Assembly: GCF_932294415.1 (NCBI RefSeq)
Contig: NC_065545.1
Location: forward strand, 19,592,357 to 19,656,356
Source: Quercus robur
Taxonomy: Eukaryota > Streptophyta > Magnoliopsida > Fagales > Fagaceae
Direction of reading: 5' to 3'
DNA: 64,000 nt
The notes under the pieces were generated by a model. It was given only the letters and a program-made list of their open reading frames with translations, had not been told where the DNA came from and did no database searches. Of the stretch, positions 1-12,228 are shown piece by piece (the first letter of the stretch is position 1; each line of letters opens with the position of its first letter). The translations under genes and the position numbers were made by a program.

Positions 1-562
1 AAATGGACAGGTCAAGGCTGTCAATAAGGTCATATTGAATGGACTCAAGAAGAGGTTGGATGATGCTAAAGGAAAGTAGGTGGAAGAGCTGTCACACGTC
101 CTTTAGACATATTGGACCACACCTCGTAGATAAACAGGGGAGACACCCTTTTCAATGACTTATGGAGTCGAGACTGTTATTCCTCTGGAGATTGAATTCC
201 CAACACTGAGAACAAGTTCTTTCACTCCGAGCAACAATGATGGGCTGTTAAGGAAGAGCTTAGACTTAATTGAAGAGCGAAGAGAAAATGCCATGGTCTA
301 ACTAACGTATTACCAACACAAGCTCAAGTAAGGTTATGATGCCAACGTAAAGCTAAGGCCATTAGTGCCTGGAGACCTGGTATTAAGAAAGGTTTTGGGT
401 ACTGCTAAGAACCCAGCATGGGGAAAGTTAGGGCCCAACTGGGAAGGGCCATATCACATCACCTCAGTGGCTGGAATAGGTACATATAATCTTAAAGATC
501 TAGATGAAAATGTTGTACCACGCCCCTGGAATGTAAACAACATGAGAATGTATTATTATTAA
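1..562 (+). pseudogene. Integrase C-terminal fragment (element A)
   Basis: The translation contains the end of a Ty3/Gypsy integrase, including TPFSMTYG, the LVLRKVLG basic segment and a chromointegrase-type GKLGPNWEGPYHI motif, ending at a TAA at 560-562. In-frame stops interrupt it upstream; one is at a position where relatives have Trp (VL*TY), consistent with TGG to TAG decay. The core DDE domain would lie before the window. A 65-residue stretch from 365 stays open. Confidence 0.85.
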
Positions 563-574
563 TGAAAGTTTTCT

Positions 575-1370
575 CTACCATATTTTGGTTTATTACATTA
601 TGCGTTATGCGTCCTACTATTTATTTGAATATCAAACAGAACATTGGTCATGCCTAGCTCCTCGAACTACATACCTTGAGTAAATTGACATTTTAAGTTA
701 TTTTTCTAAGTATTAAACAGAACCTTAGTTATGTCTAGCTCCTCGGACCACATACTTTGGGTAAATTAATACTTCATATTATTTTTCTAAGTATCAAATA
801 GAACATTGGTCATGCTTGGCTCCTCAGACCACATACCTTGGATAAATTGATATTTTAAATTATTTTTCTAAGTATTAAACAGAACCTTAGTTATGCCTGA
901 CTCCTCGGATCACATACTTTGGGTAAATTAATACTTCATATCATTTTTCTAAGTATCAAACAGAACCTTGGTCATGCTTGACTCCTCGGACCACAAACCT
1001 TGGGTAAATTGATATTTTAAGTTATTTTTCTAAGTATTAAACAGAACCTTAGTTATGCCTGGCTCCTCAAACCACATACTTTGGGTAAATTAATACTTCA
1101 TATCATTTTTCTAAGTATCAAAAAAAATCTTGGTCATGCCTAGTTCCTCGGACTACATACCTTGGGTAAATTGATATTTTAAGTTATTTTTCTAAGTATC
1201 AAACAGAACTTTGGTCATGCCTGGCTCCTCGGATCACATACCTTGGGTAAATTGATATTTTAAATTATTTGTGTAAGTGTTAAATAGAATCTTGGTTATG
1301 TCTGGTTCCTCGGACCACATACCTTAGGCAAACTAATACTATCTGTTATTTATCTAAGTCTCAATAAAAC
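575..1370. repeat. About ten 80-bp tandem repeats between pol and the antisense ORF (element A)
   Basis: Diverged copies of a unit of about 80 bp recur, each holding a CTAAGTATTAAACAGAACCT-like segment, a CTCCTCGGACCACAT segment and TTGGGTAAATTAATA. The landmark CTAAGTATY appears at about 706, 787, 866, 947, 1028, 1109, 1188 and 1270. The same array occupies the same place in element B (20190-20960), so it belongs to the element family. Confidence 0.9.
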
Positions 1371-1898
1371 AAGCCATGCTAAATGGCAGACATCTTCATT
1401 GTAATAACATGATAAAATAGACACTCATAAGCACCACTTAAAGCATTTGAAAGTATATCTATGATCTGTTTAAGAATTGATTATCATCTCCAGTTCCTTA
1501 AACTTACTGATAGGTGGAGAATTGGGTAGAGCCTGACATGAATGGGTGCTCTACCATTATGTATGTTTTTAAGGTTAAGGTTACACTTTGTTGAGATCGT
1601 GGACTTAGTAAGTTTAACCTGTTCTGTTGCTGTTCATATGAGGGTGGTAAGTATGCTACCACTTATGCAGTAGTTGTATCTCATTGTCACGTTGGCTAAG
1701 TATTAAGTGAAACATAAACTGTATTTGGATCCATATAAACATCACAAGTATAGAAGAAAAGCTTGCAATTATCATTAAACCAAGCCTCTGAAAAAGGCAA
1801 GTAGATTACAAAAGGTTGAATGAATTACAGAGCTAAGAAACAAAAACAACAGTTAAAAAAAGGGGGGGGGGGGGGAGGGAGAAAACAAAAACAACAAC

Positions 1899-4507
1899 TC
1901 ATGGTTTCATCCTTATTACAAGTTTTTCCTTAGGAGTCTTGGCAGGCTGAGTGGTTGTTGTTGCTAAGGATGCCGAACCCTTACCCTTAAGGTCTTCCTT
2001 GGCAGGGATAGGGAAAGTTGCCAAAACCAGCTTGTGGCTTTGAGAAACCACCCCTCCCTGGGAAGAATCCTTAGGTGCGTCCGAGGTCTTTGTCATCTCG
2101 GGGGCGACCTCCTTAGGGACTTCTTTCTCCTTGTCAAATACGCCGGTTTGCTCTGCCCCTTTATGAGGATTGTTGGGAGGAAGAGGGTCCTTAGTCAGAG
2201 CCTCTTCAACATGGCTTGTGATGTTGGGGGCTGCATCATCCTTGGGGGCTGTGGAGCCTGGTGCCCGGATTGCAGGGGGTAGTATACATTTTTTGCTCTT
2301 CTAATTGCAGAAGAGGCCTCAACCCCTGCCAGGTTGAGGGTCTCATTCCACACCTGAAGGCAGTATACTCTACACACCCTTGAGACCTCAACCTTAAGGG
2401 CCCCCTCGGGCTCGGCTACCCCCACGTCATAGCCATCTTGTTCGGCCTATTCCTTGGCCTTCTTAGCATCCTCCAGCTTTTTCCTTAACAATTTGATCCA
2501 CTCCCTGGCAGCGGTAAGCTCGTCCTCGGCTTGGTGGAGTTACTTACGCTGGGTCTCGGCTTGCCTCTCCGCCCCTTCCAACACCGCCTCAGCACTTTTC
2601 CACTCCTTCTCGGCCTTAAGGAGTTTGGCGTTCAGCACTTTCACTCCCTTCTTGGCCACGTTGAAGGCCTCAACAGTAGCAACCCTTCTGGCCTCCTCCT
2701 CCTTCATCTGTAGGTAAGAAATATCCATCAACTCCTCAGCTCTGAAACTGGTTTGGATAGCCTGCAAAAGAAACTTAGTGAGTGAGCAAAGGAAAGAGTA
2801 AAAAAAAAAAAAAAAAAAAATCTTATTTATTAATGAATAATGGACTTATCTTGAAAAACTCACCATAATGAGGTCTCTCTTTAGACTTAGAAACACCTTG
2901 TGTTTCCTCATGGTCCTCAGATCAGCCATGTCATCGGGTAATTACAGAGCTTGCTCTACAACGTCTGCTACTTACCCAGCCTTTCCCTGTTGGAAGTCCC
3001 TGATTGAGGAGTTCGTAGGGAGAGAGAATCCGTCTAACACCAGGGGGGATTCCAGTTCGAAACCTTGGTGCATAGATCGCATTCCTTGTCTCCTGGTGCT
3101 CCATCACTTAGGGACCTCGTCTGAGTGGTCTTAGCCACCTTAGCCCCTTTTTGGGGCTCGTTCTCCTTTGAAGGGATACCTCAGCCCTCTTCTACCACGT
3201 CCTTCCCCTTCTGCTCCTGTTTCTACTTTTTGTCTACTAGATCGGGTTGAGAGTCATGGGGGGGTAGGGAGGGAAAGAGGTTTAGCTTGGCCGGTCGCCT
3301 TGGGTGACCTGCCTCTAACCTGGGACTTCATTACCTCTATAAGGAAAGCCTTGGGCTTTCGTTGTATTCCCATGTCTTCTGGGATAGAATAATCTTCTTG
3401 GGAGTGACTAGCTTATGCAGGAATATGGTGGCCAAGGTCACCAGTTGGGGTTTCAGGGGATAAAGGTTGGTTGAAGACTTCGAAGTTGTCTTCCGAATCA
3501 GAAACTTCAACGACCTCTTCCTCTTCCTTAATTGTAAACTGGGACGAGGTTGCCTCTTCCTCGGCACTGCGTTGGAATGGCAATGCTACTTTTGGTATGC
3601 CTTCTGGGATAGGATCGATGGTGAGGAAACTCGGAACGACAACACTTATTTGGTGCAGGTAGGGATCTTTTGCCTTTATCTAGCACTTTGGCGCTTGAAA
3701 ACTGGACGAGATTAGGGTGTAGTTTAAGATTAGGTGGGCCGCTCTTAGTTGGCCATCCTTGTGAATAAACACCTCGGCTTGGAGGATCTTATCTAGGCTT
3801 TGTTGGTTGATGAGATTGAAATTTGGAATAGCAACTTTCTTATCTGCAAGACCATTTGGAAAACAAAAAATATCATTAGCAAAAAATGGCACAAATCAAA
3901 GGAAAAAATTCAATTGCAAGCATAAACATAGGCAAATGGGTAAAGAATATGTCAAGAGAAAAAGAGGTGATTTTTCAAGTAATGAACCTAGACCTAAAAT
4001 CCCACCTGGTTTCCCCTCTTTCGTCGGGTAAGGGAGGCCATCGTGCCACTCCCCTAAAACGATCAAGAAATCCTTATTCATGCCCTTGTTGGACTCAAGG
4101 AGGCACAAGATGAGTCTAACCTCCAAGTACCAAGTTTTTAGGTAATACCCCTGCTCCTTTAAATTGTGAAGGTTATAGACCTAGTTGACATCGTGATGGG
4201 TAAAACCTAAGCCCATTTTCTCGTTGAGGGCATCGACGCTGCCTAAAATCCTAAACATATTTGGGGCACATTGGGTGGGAACTAATCTGTGAGCCCTAAG
4301 GTAATTCCTAGTGACGGTGCCCATGGGAATTCTCATCCCTCCCTCTATAAAGGCAATCATCGAGATTACCACTTCTTCCCTTTGCCTTTTTTCATGCCAT
4401 TTCCCTTCCTTACAGTATCTAATGGAGACTTTTAGCGGGATTCTATATTGAGCTTTAAAGCTCTCTATATTCTCCGCGGAGTCTACCAGGTAAGCAAATC
4501 TACCCAT
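1899..4507 (-). pseudogene. Antisense accessory ORF of element A (putative gypsy-type transposon protein family)
   Basis: A protein on the strand opposite to gag-pol starts at the ATG at 4505-4507 (MGRFAYLVDS). It reads through a domain with FKAQYRIP, IAFIEGGMRIPMGTVTRNYL and NMFRILGSVDALNEKMGLGF, then an in-frame TAG near 4180, then EWHDGLPYPTKEGKPGG. Further minus-strand blocks follow at about 3680-3892, and a Glu/Lys/Ala-rich coiled-coil-like block at about 2540-2767, so the gene is probably spliced. The N-terminal part resembles the domain known as Transposase_28 / 'putative gypsy type transposon'. Element B has the same ORF. It has at least one stop and looks broken. The function of this family is unknown. 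Confidence 0.7.
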
Positions 4508-5036
4508 ATTCAGAGAAGGGTTGGAGGTGCTAAGATAGTAAAGGGGGAAACTAAGAAGGCCGAGGAGGAATAGACGCAGAGAAAAGAAAAGTATGTGGGA
4601 AAATAAATGGAAAGGTTTATAAAGACTTACGCAAAGAAAAAAAACTCTCCTCGGACTGGCTCTTGGTATTTGTGAAGGCACAAGTAAGTTGAATAAGTGC
4701 GCAAGTTCAATGTATGAGTGCTAAAGTGAAGTGAATGAAGTGTTTGGATAGTATTTATATCAAAGGAAGGGAGACAGGTGGGAAAATTCCCACTTGGGTT
4801 CCAACAAGATTCTCAGCCGTTGGATCCACATCGTGCCGTAGAACGTGGGGAACATGGTGTCGCAGAAATTTAATGAAGGCGCGTCTCGGATGCCGAAGCG
4901 TCAAGAGCATGCGTGGGGCAGTTAAAAAGCACCTGCGCTGACAGAGGTGATATATGATAAGTGCGGGGCAATTGTGGTAATATTGAAATCCTCCTTTCTC
5001 TCCAAGGAGCCAGAGAGGAGAATTTCAAGGAGCTAT

Positions 5037-5848
5037 TATAGGGTGGTAGGCCCAGTAATGCGTATCTATGTATGTATTGGGTCGGGGGCCCAATCCAAGG
5101 ACATTAAGTAGTCCGAGGACAGGGAAACACTGTCAGAGGAGTCCATGTTAATGAATGAAAGGTGAGGTATGGTCGTGAGGGTTCAAAAGAGTGATCTGAG
5201 GAAGGATGCTTCCTCGGCTGAGCAAAGCCGAGGTCAGAAGGTGCGGTTTGCCATTAAGAGCAACGTTCTGGACAATTCCAATGTTGAGGATAAGTATCAG
5301 GAAGGAACAGGACAAAGAAAGGCTGTGAAATATCTAAGAGAAAGCTACTACCACTGCATTAAATGCTCTGCAACTCACTTTCTGGTTGCATTTATGTGGA
5401 GAAGACCCCTGAATAGTGCTGTCTTGGCTGCCCCAACTCACAGAAGGTCTGAGAGGGTGTCCGATGGGACAAACACTCAAGTAGTGGCCTGGACGATCAA
5501 CAAATGGAGGGCCAAGATCATCTAAAGGGAGATATATAATGTAAAAGACCCTGCGTAGAAGGGGGATCAGAGAATTAAGAGAGAATTACTGTAGCAATAA
5601 GAACTGTACTTGTAATCAACTTTAAGATCTATATACAAGAACCGATCTCCTCGGACTATGCTGATGACAATTTTCATTAGATACAACTAGTCTATTTTTA
5701 CTTTATTGTCATTTGGATCTACTATAATTGCTACCCAACCCATTAGAACCTAGTTTTCCAACCCACTCTCTACAAATTCATTGTATTGGACTCTTTGGGC
5801 CTAGAGCCTTTTAAATTTTGGGCTTAGGACGCAAATCCAGTCCTTACA
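5037..5848 (+). mobile_element. 3' LTR of element A
   Basis: The sequence aligns with the LTRs of element B from a TATAGGGTGGTAGGCCC-like start to the shared end TTTTGGGCTTAGGAC...TCCTTACA. B's LTR starts TGTAGGG; here the first bases read TATAGGG, suggesting a mutated TG terminus, so the start may be off by a few bases. A TATATAA promoter-like site lies near 5532-5540. It contains the family motif in TCCTCGG and TCCGAGGAC form several times. Confidence 0.8.
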
Positions 5849-6521
5849 ATACTTTTTGAGCTTTTCTAAACGGATACAACGTTTGTCTGGTGTCTAGTGC
5901 ACTACTACATTATTTTGGAATATTGTTGTATTTAGGACACGTCTACAAATAGTTTGACTATGAGCCACACATCTTCAAAAAGATTTATGCCTTGTTTTGG
6001 AATTTTCAGGTTTAGTTTTGGAATATAGGTGAGCAAATCTAATCTTTGTGAGTGACAAATTTTCTTTAGAAGGTTTTTTTTTTTTTTTGGGGGGGGGGGG
6101 GGGGGAGGGGGGGGGAGTGTTACACATCAATTCTTTAAGCGTGGAGTTACCACAATTGCACAAAATTTGGTGAATATAATAGGAGAATTGATTGATTCTG
6201 CTGTTGCATGTCAAATTACACCTTCTATGTCATCAATGGCACAAAATTTGGGGGATATAATCAAATATAGAGATATGGATGGTAAACTTTTTTAATATGC
6301 TATAAAGAAGGCATGTTTTGATGTCATATATCTCCCATTCAGAAATATTGTATACTTAAATGAAAGACACTCAAATATATTTTTATTCATTTCTTGAAAC
6401 ATGCAAACAGCTTGTTCGAATTTATCTTGGCCCCAAAAAATAAGTTTTTAAGGATCATACAACTTATTTTAACAAATTCTGGGCTACAGATAGGATTCTA
6501 GTATTTTGACTGCTAGGAACA
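5849..6521. other. Intergenic, no gene seen; T15/G-rich tract at 6074-6117
   Basis: AT-rich sequence between element A and the 3' end of the hydrolase gene. It holds a T-run followed directly by a long G-run broken by a single A (about 6074-6117), which is prone to length error. No coding similarity was recognised. The 3' UTR of the minus-strand hydrolase gene should lie just below 6522. Confidence 0.6.
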
Positions 6522-9500
6522 TCAATGTTTCCTGAGATACTTGCTCAACCAATCCAACAAGTCTTTATGGGCTTCATTGGCAGCCTTCACAGTTGGTATA
6601 TCAGTCTCATTGTACCTGACTGTCCATCCATGCTTAACCTTAGGAAATATCTTGATGAAGTTGTTAACCTGCAGAATGGCAGAATTAATTGGAGACTGAA
6701 AGTCGATTTTGGGAACCTACTTAATAAATATTTTCACAATATAATCGAAATTCTTGTTGCAAAACTCTTACATGACGATTGTTGATGAGATGTCATTTAT
6801 ATTTATCTCCAAAACTAATTGTCACATGACTCACTTCCAAGGCTAGTAGTCAAGCAGCATGAACTTAGATTATCTGAAATTTGGAGATCCTTACCTTATT
6901 TGCTGTTAGAGCCTCCTCAAACTGTTTGAGGAGTTCAGGTGGAGTGCCATTGTCTAACTCAGCAGCCAATATGGACATTGGAACCTTGACAGCTGAAAAA
7001 GAAGAATTCTTCAGCATTTGTGAGTTATACAAGCATTTGTGTCAATAAATGTTATTGAAGTAAATAGGAAAGCCCAATTAATCGATGATCTTTCACTAGA
7101 AATTGAAGCAGCTCTCCTACAGCTATTTTGTATCAGATGAATTAGGCCCAAAAACAGGCAAATTTTCACCTCTTTGTGTGTGTTTTGTGTATACTTATAC
7201 AAGTCTAATATTCACATTAGACAATAGAAGTAAAGCACTTATCCTTCCTATTATCTTGAAGTCCCTCTGTTGATATTTAGTATACACGCATGTTCAGGGC
7301 TTATCCTTATTTTCTAGTAGCATTTCATGTAACATTGCAAGATGTCTGGGTTTACACCTACATAATTTTTAGATTTGTTTTAATAATCATACCCTTAATA
7401 TCATCCAGAGTGACCCATGAAGGGTGTAACAACACTGTAGCTTTAGTGAAGTCAGTGTTTGCTATCTGCACAATCACCTTGCCTGACAAAAGAATTCAAG
7501 AAACTAAGATTTTAGCCAAGGTACTTTAGAAAGCTTCCTTTATCAATAAGCTAACTCGATAAGCCAAGCCAAAAAAGGGTTAGAAGATAAAAAGTACTAT
7601 TTAGAAAAGATGAATGGATATCTCACCTCCCCAGCAAAACCCTGCTGCCCCAACTGCATGCATGCCTTCTTTTCTCAAAGCTGCAATTACTGTTTTAGCA
7701 TCTTCAAATCCTTTGTCCTAAATCAGACAGTTAGGAGGAATACGATGGCAACAAAATTAGTTTAATTCGAAAGCAAATATTGTATACAAATCAGGATTTG
7801 TAGGTAAGAAAATGGCAAAGAAATATTTTTAACTATATATGATGACTGTTTAAACTGAAGTTCATGATAAAACAGATAATATATTATGTTCAACTTTATT
7901 TGAGAAGAGTTGGGCACAAACTGTTCCATGAATTTTTAACCACTCTGGTATTGTCCTGGAAGAGTTCACTACGTAGGGATCACCAAAAAAGAAGTCAGGA
8001 ACCACAGCATAGAATCCAGCTCGAGCAACCTTATCAGCGATATCCCTTTCAAGTGACAGTCAAAAGAACTAGGCATTAGTCTCGAAGCAAAATGTAGACA
8101 CTTTTATGTATGTGAAATATGTTCACACTCACGAGGGTAAAATCTGTTATTCCTTATTGTTTCTGTAAGTTAGGCCTAAGATGATTATTAGAGAGCAATG
8201 AATGAATATACGTACACAACAACAACAGAGAATTTATCACAGTAAATAACATAATCAAGCAGTGTAATTAAAGTGCTGGGGTTTGGAGCATGTTCTTCAC
8301 GGTGCTACAATTGTCATGAGCTGCGTATCAGCACAATTCAATTTTCATTGACATATTATTTTATGTACTACATTACTTAATGCACCAAATGAATCTAGGA
8401 AATTTTGCAAACCAAAGGAAAATATTTAATTTGGGATATAAAGAGAAGAATATAGAAAGTGTTGATGTATTTTAATAAAATAATAAATTAATTATATTAA
8501 TTTTGTTGTTACAAAAGTTACCATGTAATATTATACCTTTACTCAAAGAGTTGTTAAAAAAGATATTTATATCCCATTAATTCCCCCACTATATTTTCAC
8601 TATATTTTTAATTTGTTTGTCATCGTTATATTATGATTATAACTCATATGTATTATATGTCTATATGAAAGGTATCTTACTACTATTAATATATCTATCT
8701 AGAATCTAGATAACAAGATATAATCAAGCCATATATATACCTGTGATATCTATCCTATTTATATCGTATTATTATAAATCTATCTACATATGATAAATTA
8801 TTATTCATTTGAATGATTAAGATGATAAGCGAGAGCTTGCTAAATTATTGTGATTTAGTGAATTATTTTTAATTTTTTTACCATGAAACCAACAATGTTA
8901 AGCATTTTGCGCCACCGTATAAGAATTTGGGCTAATTCTCTAGAACGCTAATGAAAGGGGTGGCGTGTTAGTGAACCCATTGCAACGGTTGAGATGTGTC
9001 TTCGATACTCTCCCGCAGTGGTGCCAAACACCTTAATATTGTTGGTTTCGATAGAAGAAAAATATAATAAATAATGCAATAAATCACAATAATTGAGCAA
9101 CCTAACAACAAATAATATGTAATTTGTCGCTTATCATCTTAATCATTCAAATGGATAATCATTTATCAGATCGATTTATAATTTTTTTTTTTTTTTTTTG
9201 AGGAAAAGATATATAACAATATGATAGATGAAAGATAGATATCACCAGTTATGACTTGGCTGAGCCACAAATATCTCACTCTTTAGATAGATATCTCAAT
9301 AGAGATAATTCACCTTTATATAGACATAGAATACATATGAGTTATAATCATAGCATAATGGCAATTAAATTAGAAAGCTAATGTTTTTTTTTTTTTTTGG
9401 GTTGAGAAAATAGATAATGGGATATAAACATTTTTTGTAACAAATCTTCGAGTAAATATGGTATAATATTCCAACGTAAATTTTGTAAAAACAAAATTAA

Positions 9501-10620
9501 TATAATTAATTTATTATTTTTATTAAAATATACCAACAAAAGTATAAAGCTACTATAGGTAAAGGATAATCTTATCAGCAGTGATATGACATTATCTCCT
9601 TGTTAAAGCATGAGTAATTTTCATTTATATGCAGGTTTGCTATTTCTAATTTAAAATTTTACTCTCCAAGCAGTCAGATTGCTGATATAGGCCTTAACAA
9701 GATCAAAGATCACTTGACTTTGTTAATCTGAGCATGATAGTGGTTATTATACTATTAAAATCTTGATGGTTTAAACACACACACGTGTGTGTGTGCACGC
9801 ACGCATTTTTCCAACCACAACACAAATAGCAAGGCAGACTTTGGATTCACATGTATCATAGGTTATCTACTAGATCAAACAAGCAATATAGAGCATGTCC
9901 GTTCAAACATGACCTTTTTGTTACCCTTTTTCAAATGCTCATTGATGAACACAGAAAACACAAATTTTAAGGCAATTGGTTAAATTTACTTATATTTGCT
10001 TATGAGGGTTATCTAGCCAAAGGTTGAAGGTAGGCTTTGGTCAAGACTCATGCACCAACTCTATCGAAGAGAGAGTCATACACGCAGCCTCCCTTTTACA
10101 AAGACTCAATTTCTCGAGTGTGAATATGGGGCATACTTATTTATTAGGTTGAAACTTGAAAGGATGTGATTTGTAAGGCCCAAATGTACCATTGAAGCTA
10201 TATAGGACCACATCCAAAGTTGAATATCAATCTTTATGATATGACAAGTCAAAGTAATTTGTAAAGTCGCCAGCATATTCCTATTCATCATGGTCCTGGC
10301 CTTCTGCTTAAGCTCGGGCTAAAGCCTAAATATGAGACTGAAAAGTCAAAATAGATAGTTCCACATTATCTCTGATTTTTTTTCCACCCCATATTTAAAT
10401 ATGTTGACAACTACTATTCAAATTGCGTTAACAATGTCTCTTTGGTCAAAAGTAGGCAGAAAAATAGAAACCGTTTGATCTAAATATAGAACAGATGTGA
10501 CTACGAGGGGGATCCAGGATTGCATACTAAGGTTTCATTTCATGTTATATCTATGAATTTTTTAAAAATCACATTAGGGGTTGAGAAGTGTACATACCTT
10601 AAATGTGGTGCTTCGTATCC

Positions 10621-10662
<42 letters not shown>

Positions 10663-11723
10663 AGGGCAAATTGTAACACAAGGAGAAAAAAATAATAACA
10701 AAAGAAATATAAATAGAACCAAATACAAAGTGATGGAAATATATATGGGAACTCAATCTTAAATTCCACAAACACATGTACTCCAAGGTACTGATTGCTT
10801 AATCAATAGCTACTAGATCTAACACAAGATATGTTCTATAAAGTACAAGATATAAGTACTAAATTTCCAACGTTGAGATAGGGGATTAGATCTAACACAA
10901 GATATCTTCTAGAAAGTACTGATTGGTTAATCAATAGATACTAGATAGATGATCAAATTTCACAAACACATGTACTCCAAAGTCGTCTCTTCTTAAAATT
11001 GTCAAGAGCTTTGTGTTTTACGGTTTTAGTGAACTCGTTATTGTTCTTTCTCAAATCCTCTTCCACCTCTTGTTGTAAGAAAAAAGAAATCCTTAAAATA
11101 TTAAAGCCTGGTATGAAAGACATTAGCATCAAGCTTCTTTACTTTGGTTGAATTTTAATTTAGCCCATAATTAAGGAAATTTTACATTTCAAACTTCAAT
11201 TATTTTTTGTAATACTTTAATTGAATAAAGAATTCAGAAAAGAAAATCTTCTTCTTTGTTAAAAGAATGAACATGTTCCAATAAAGTAAGCATGGAAAAA
11301 CTCAAAAGCACATGTTGAGTGTAACCCAGATCTGAAAAGTGCTAAAATATGAAAGTAAAACACCATAACTACAATCCTGGATACAAACCCAGATCAGAAA
11401 ACAGCTCATATGTGAAATTAAAAACCCAAACACCATAACATACTGGAAGCAAAATATTTTTAAAAGAGTATATGTCATTAGTTCTTACCATAAACGTCAG
11501 AAACAAGCAGGATTGCCAGCCTGGAACGAGTATGGCCACTAACATAGGCTTTGAGGCCTCCAATGTCTTTCACCAACCCAGCTCCATAGGTTGAGTTAGG
11601 AGTTGGTGGGTTCTCCAAGCAGTGACGGCTTAGTGTTTCTTGAGCTAGAGAAAGAGATACAAAACTAGAAAGAGTGACAAAAAAAGCTAGCTTGAGCACA
11701 GAAACTTGAGCTATCTTAGCCAT
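6522..11723 (-). CDS. Dienelactone hydrolase family protein (endo-1,3;1,4-beta-D-glucanase-like), 7 exons
   Basis: Exons on the minus strand: 11489-11723, 10598-10619, 7922-8045, 7627-7717, 7393-7482, 6895-6992, 6522-6668. All junctions are GT-AG with matching phase; the total is 807 bp, 268 aa. The product is an alpha/beta hydrolase of the dienelactone hydrolase family. Residues 1-27 look like a signal peptide (hydrophobic, ending SLSLA). Then come LAILLVSDVYG, YEAPHLR, ADKVARAGFYAVVPDFF, the nucleophile elbow GFCWGG (Cys155), Asp201 in AAELDNG and His233 in VKHGWTVRYN, which complete a Cys-Asp-His triad. Plant relatives are usually annotated endo-1,3;1,4-beta-glucanase, but real substrates are poorly known. 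The predicted secretion signal is unusual because many family members are cytosolic. Exon 2 is a 22-nt microexon. Intron 2 (2.55 kb) contains a foldback element. No disruption is seen. Confidence 0.93.
8461..9537. mobile_element. Foldback / long-TIR MITE-like element in intron 2 of the hydrolase gene
   Basis: The two ends are inverted copies: the left begins GTTGATGTATTTTAATAAAA, and the reverse complement of the right begins GTTGGTATATTTTAATAAAA. Pairing continues inward through a GATTAAGATGATAAGC segment and AACCAACAAT to about 8912 and 9017, giving arms of about 450-520 bp around a spacer of about 105 bp. No transposase is present. AAAGT sits just outside the left end (8456-8460) and one base outside the right end, a possible short target duplication. 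The superfamily is not assigned. Confidence 0.85.
10624..10661. repeat. A38 homopolymer beside the hydrolase microexon
   Basis: A run of 38 A on the plus strand. On the coding (minus) strand it is a T-tract lying four bases upstream of the first base of the 22-nt exon 2, so it forms that exon's polypyrimidine tract. Confidence 0.95.
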
Positions 11724-11784
11724 GAATGAAACTATTGAAAAACTGTTAAAGGTGACACAAAATTACTGATAATTGGCTCGATGG

Positions 11785-11792
11785 CTTTTATA
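11785..11792 (-). promoter_or_regulatory. Candidate TATA box of the hydrolase gene
   Basis: The minus strand reads TATAAAAG 62 bp upstream of the start codon at 11723, a plausible core-promoter position for a short 5' UTR. There is no transcript evidence. Confidence 0.5.
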
Positions 11793-12228
11793 ACTTTGTC
11801 AGATTATGAACTAAAATGGTTTTGTCTTTTTATGGTATGTGAACTGGAGAATGGGTACGCTTTTTATGGAATGCTTGAAACGACGTCGTTGGAGGTATAA
11901 TTAGGTTTCTTATTGCAGTCAACGCCTACCTTTTTGCCTCTTTGATTTCGATTATTGCCCTATTATTAGATAGGACAGAGACAATATATCCGTAAAAAGT
12001 GATCAATATTTTTTCCTTCTTTGAATAAGGGGAAGTTATTACCATAAATTTTGCCACAATTTTACTATGCGGGCTATTTATGGATGGTGAAAATAAAATA
12101 ATGAGTCCATCTAAATTCATGATTTTATCACTCATAAGTCACCATATAGTAAAGTTGTGGCAATATTATAGAAATATTTTTTTTTTATTTGAAAAAGAAT
12201 TGTGGAAAAGTTTATGACACTACACTTA
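11793..12228. other. Upstream region of the hydrolase gene, no gene seen
   Basis: AT-rich sequence holding the presumed promoter of the minus-strand hydrolase gene and a CGACGTCG palindrome near 11882. No ORF resembling a known protein was recognised. Confidence 0.5.

Larger units (their letters stand above)
1..5848 (+). mobile_element. Element A: 3' part of a Tat-type Ty3/Gypsy LTR retrotransposon
   Basis: The window opens inside the integrase of an LTR retrotransposon that extends to the left. The order seen is integrase C-terminus (1-562), about ten 80-bp tandem repeats, an antisense accessory ORF region (about 1899-4507) and one LTR (about 5037-5848). This matches the 3' half of element B (14033-25215) segment by segment, and base 1 corresponds to about 19621 in B. 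The polyprotein carries stop codons, so this copy is not autonomous. Membership of the Tat group is inferred from the relative B, which has a second RNase H. Confidence 0.9.

Noticed and set aside
6074-6117. T15/G-rich run considered as a G-quadruplex or regulatory element
   Set aside because: It is a homopolymer tract with likely length error; nothing else supports a function.
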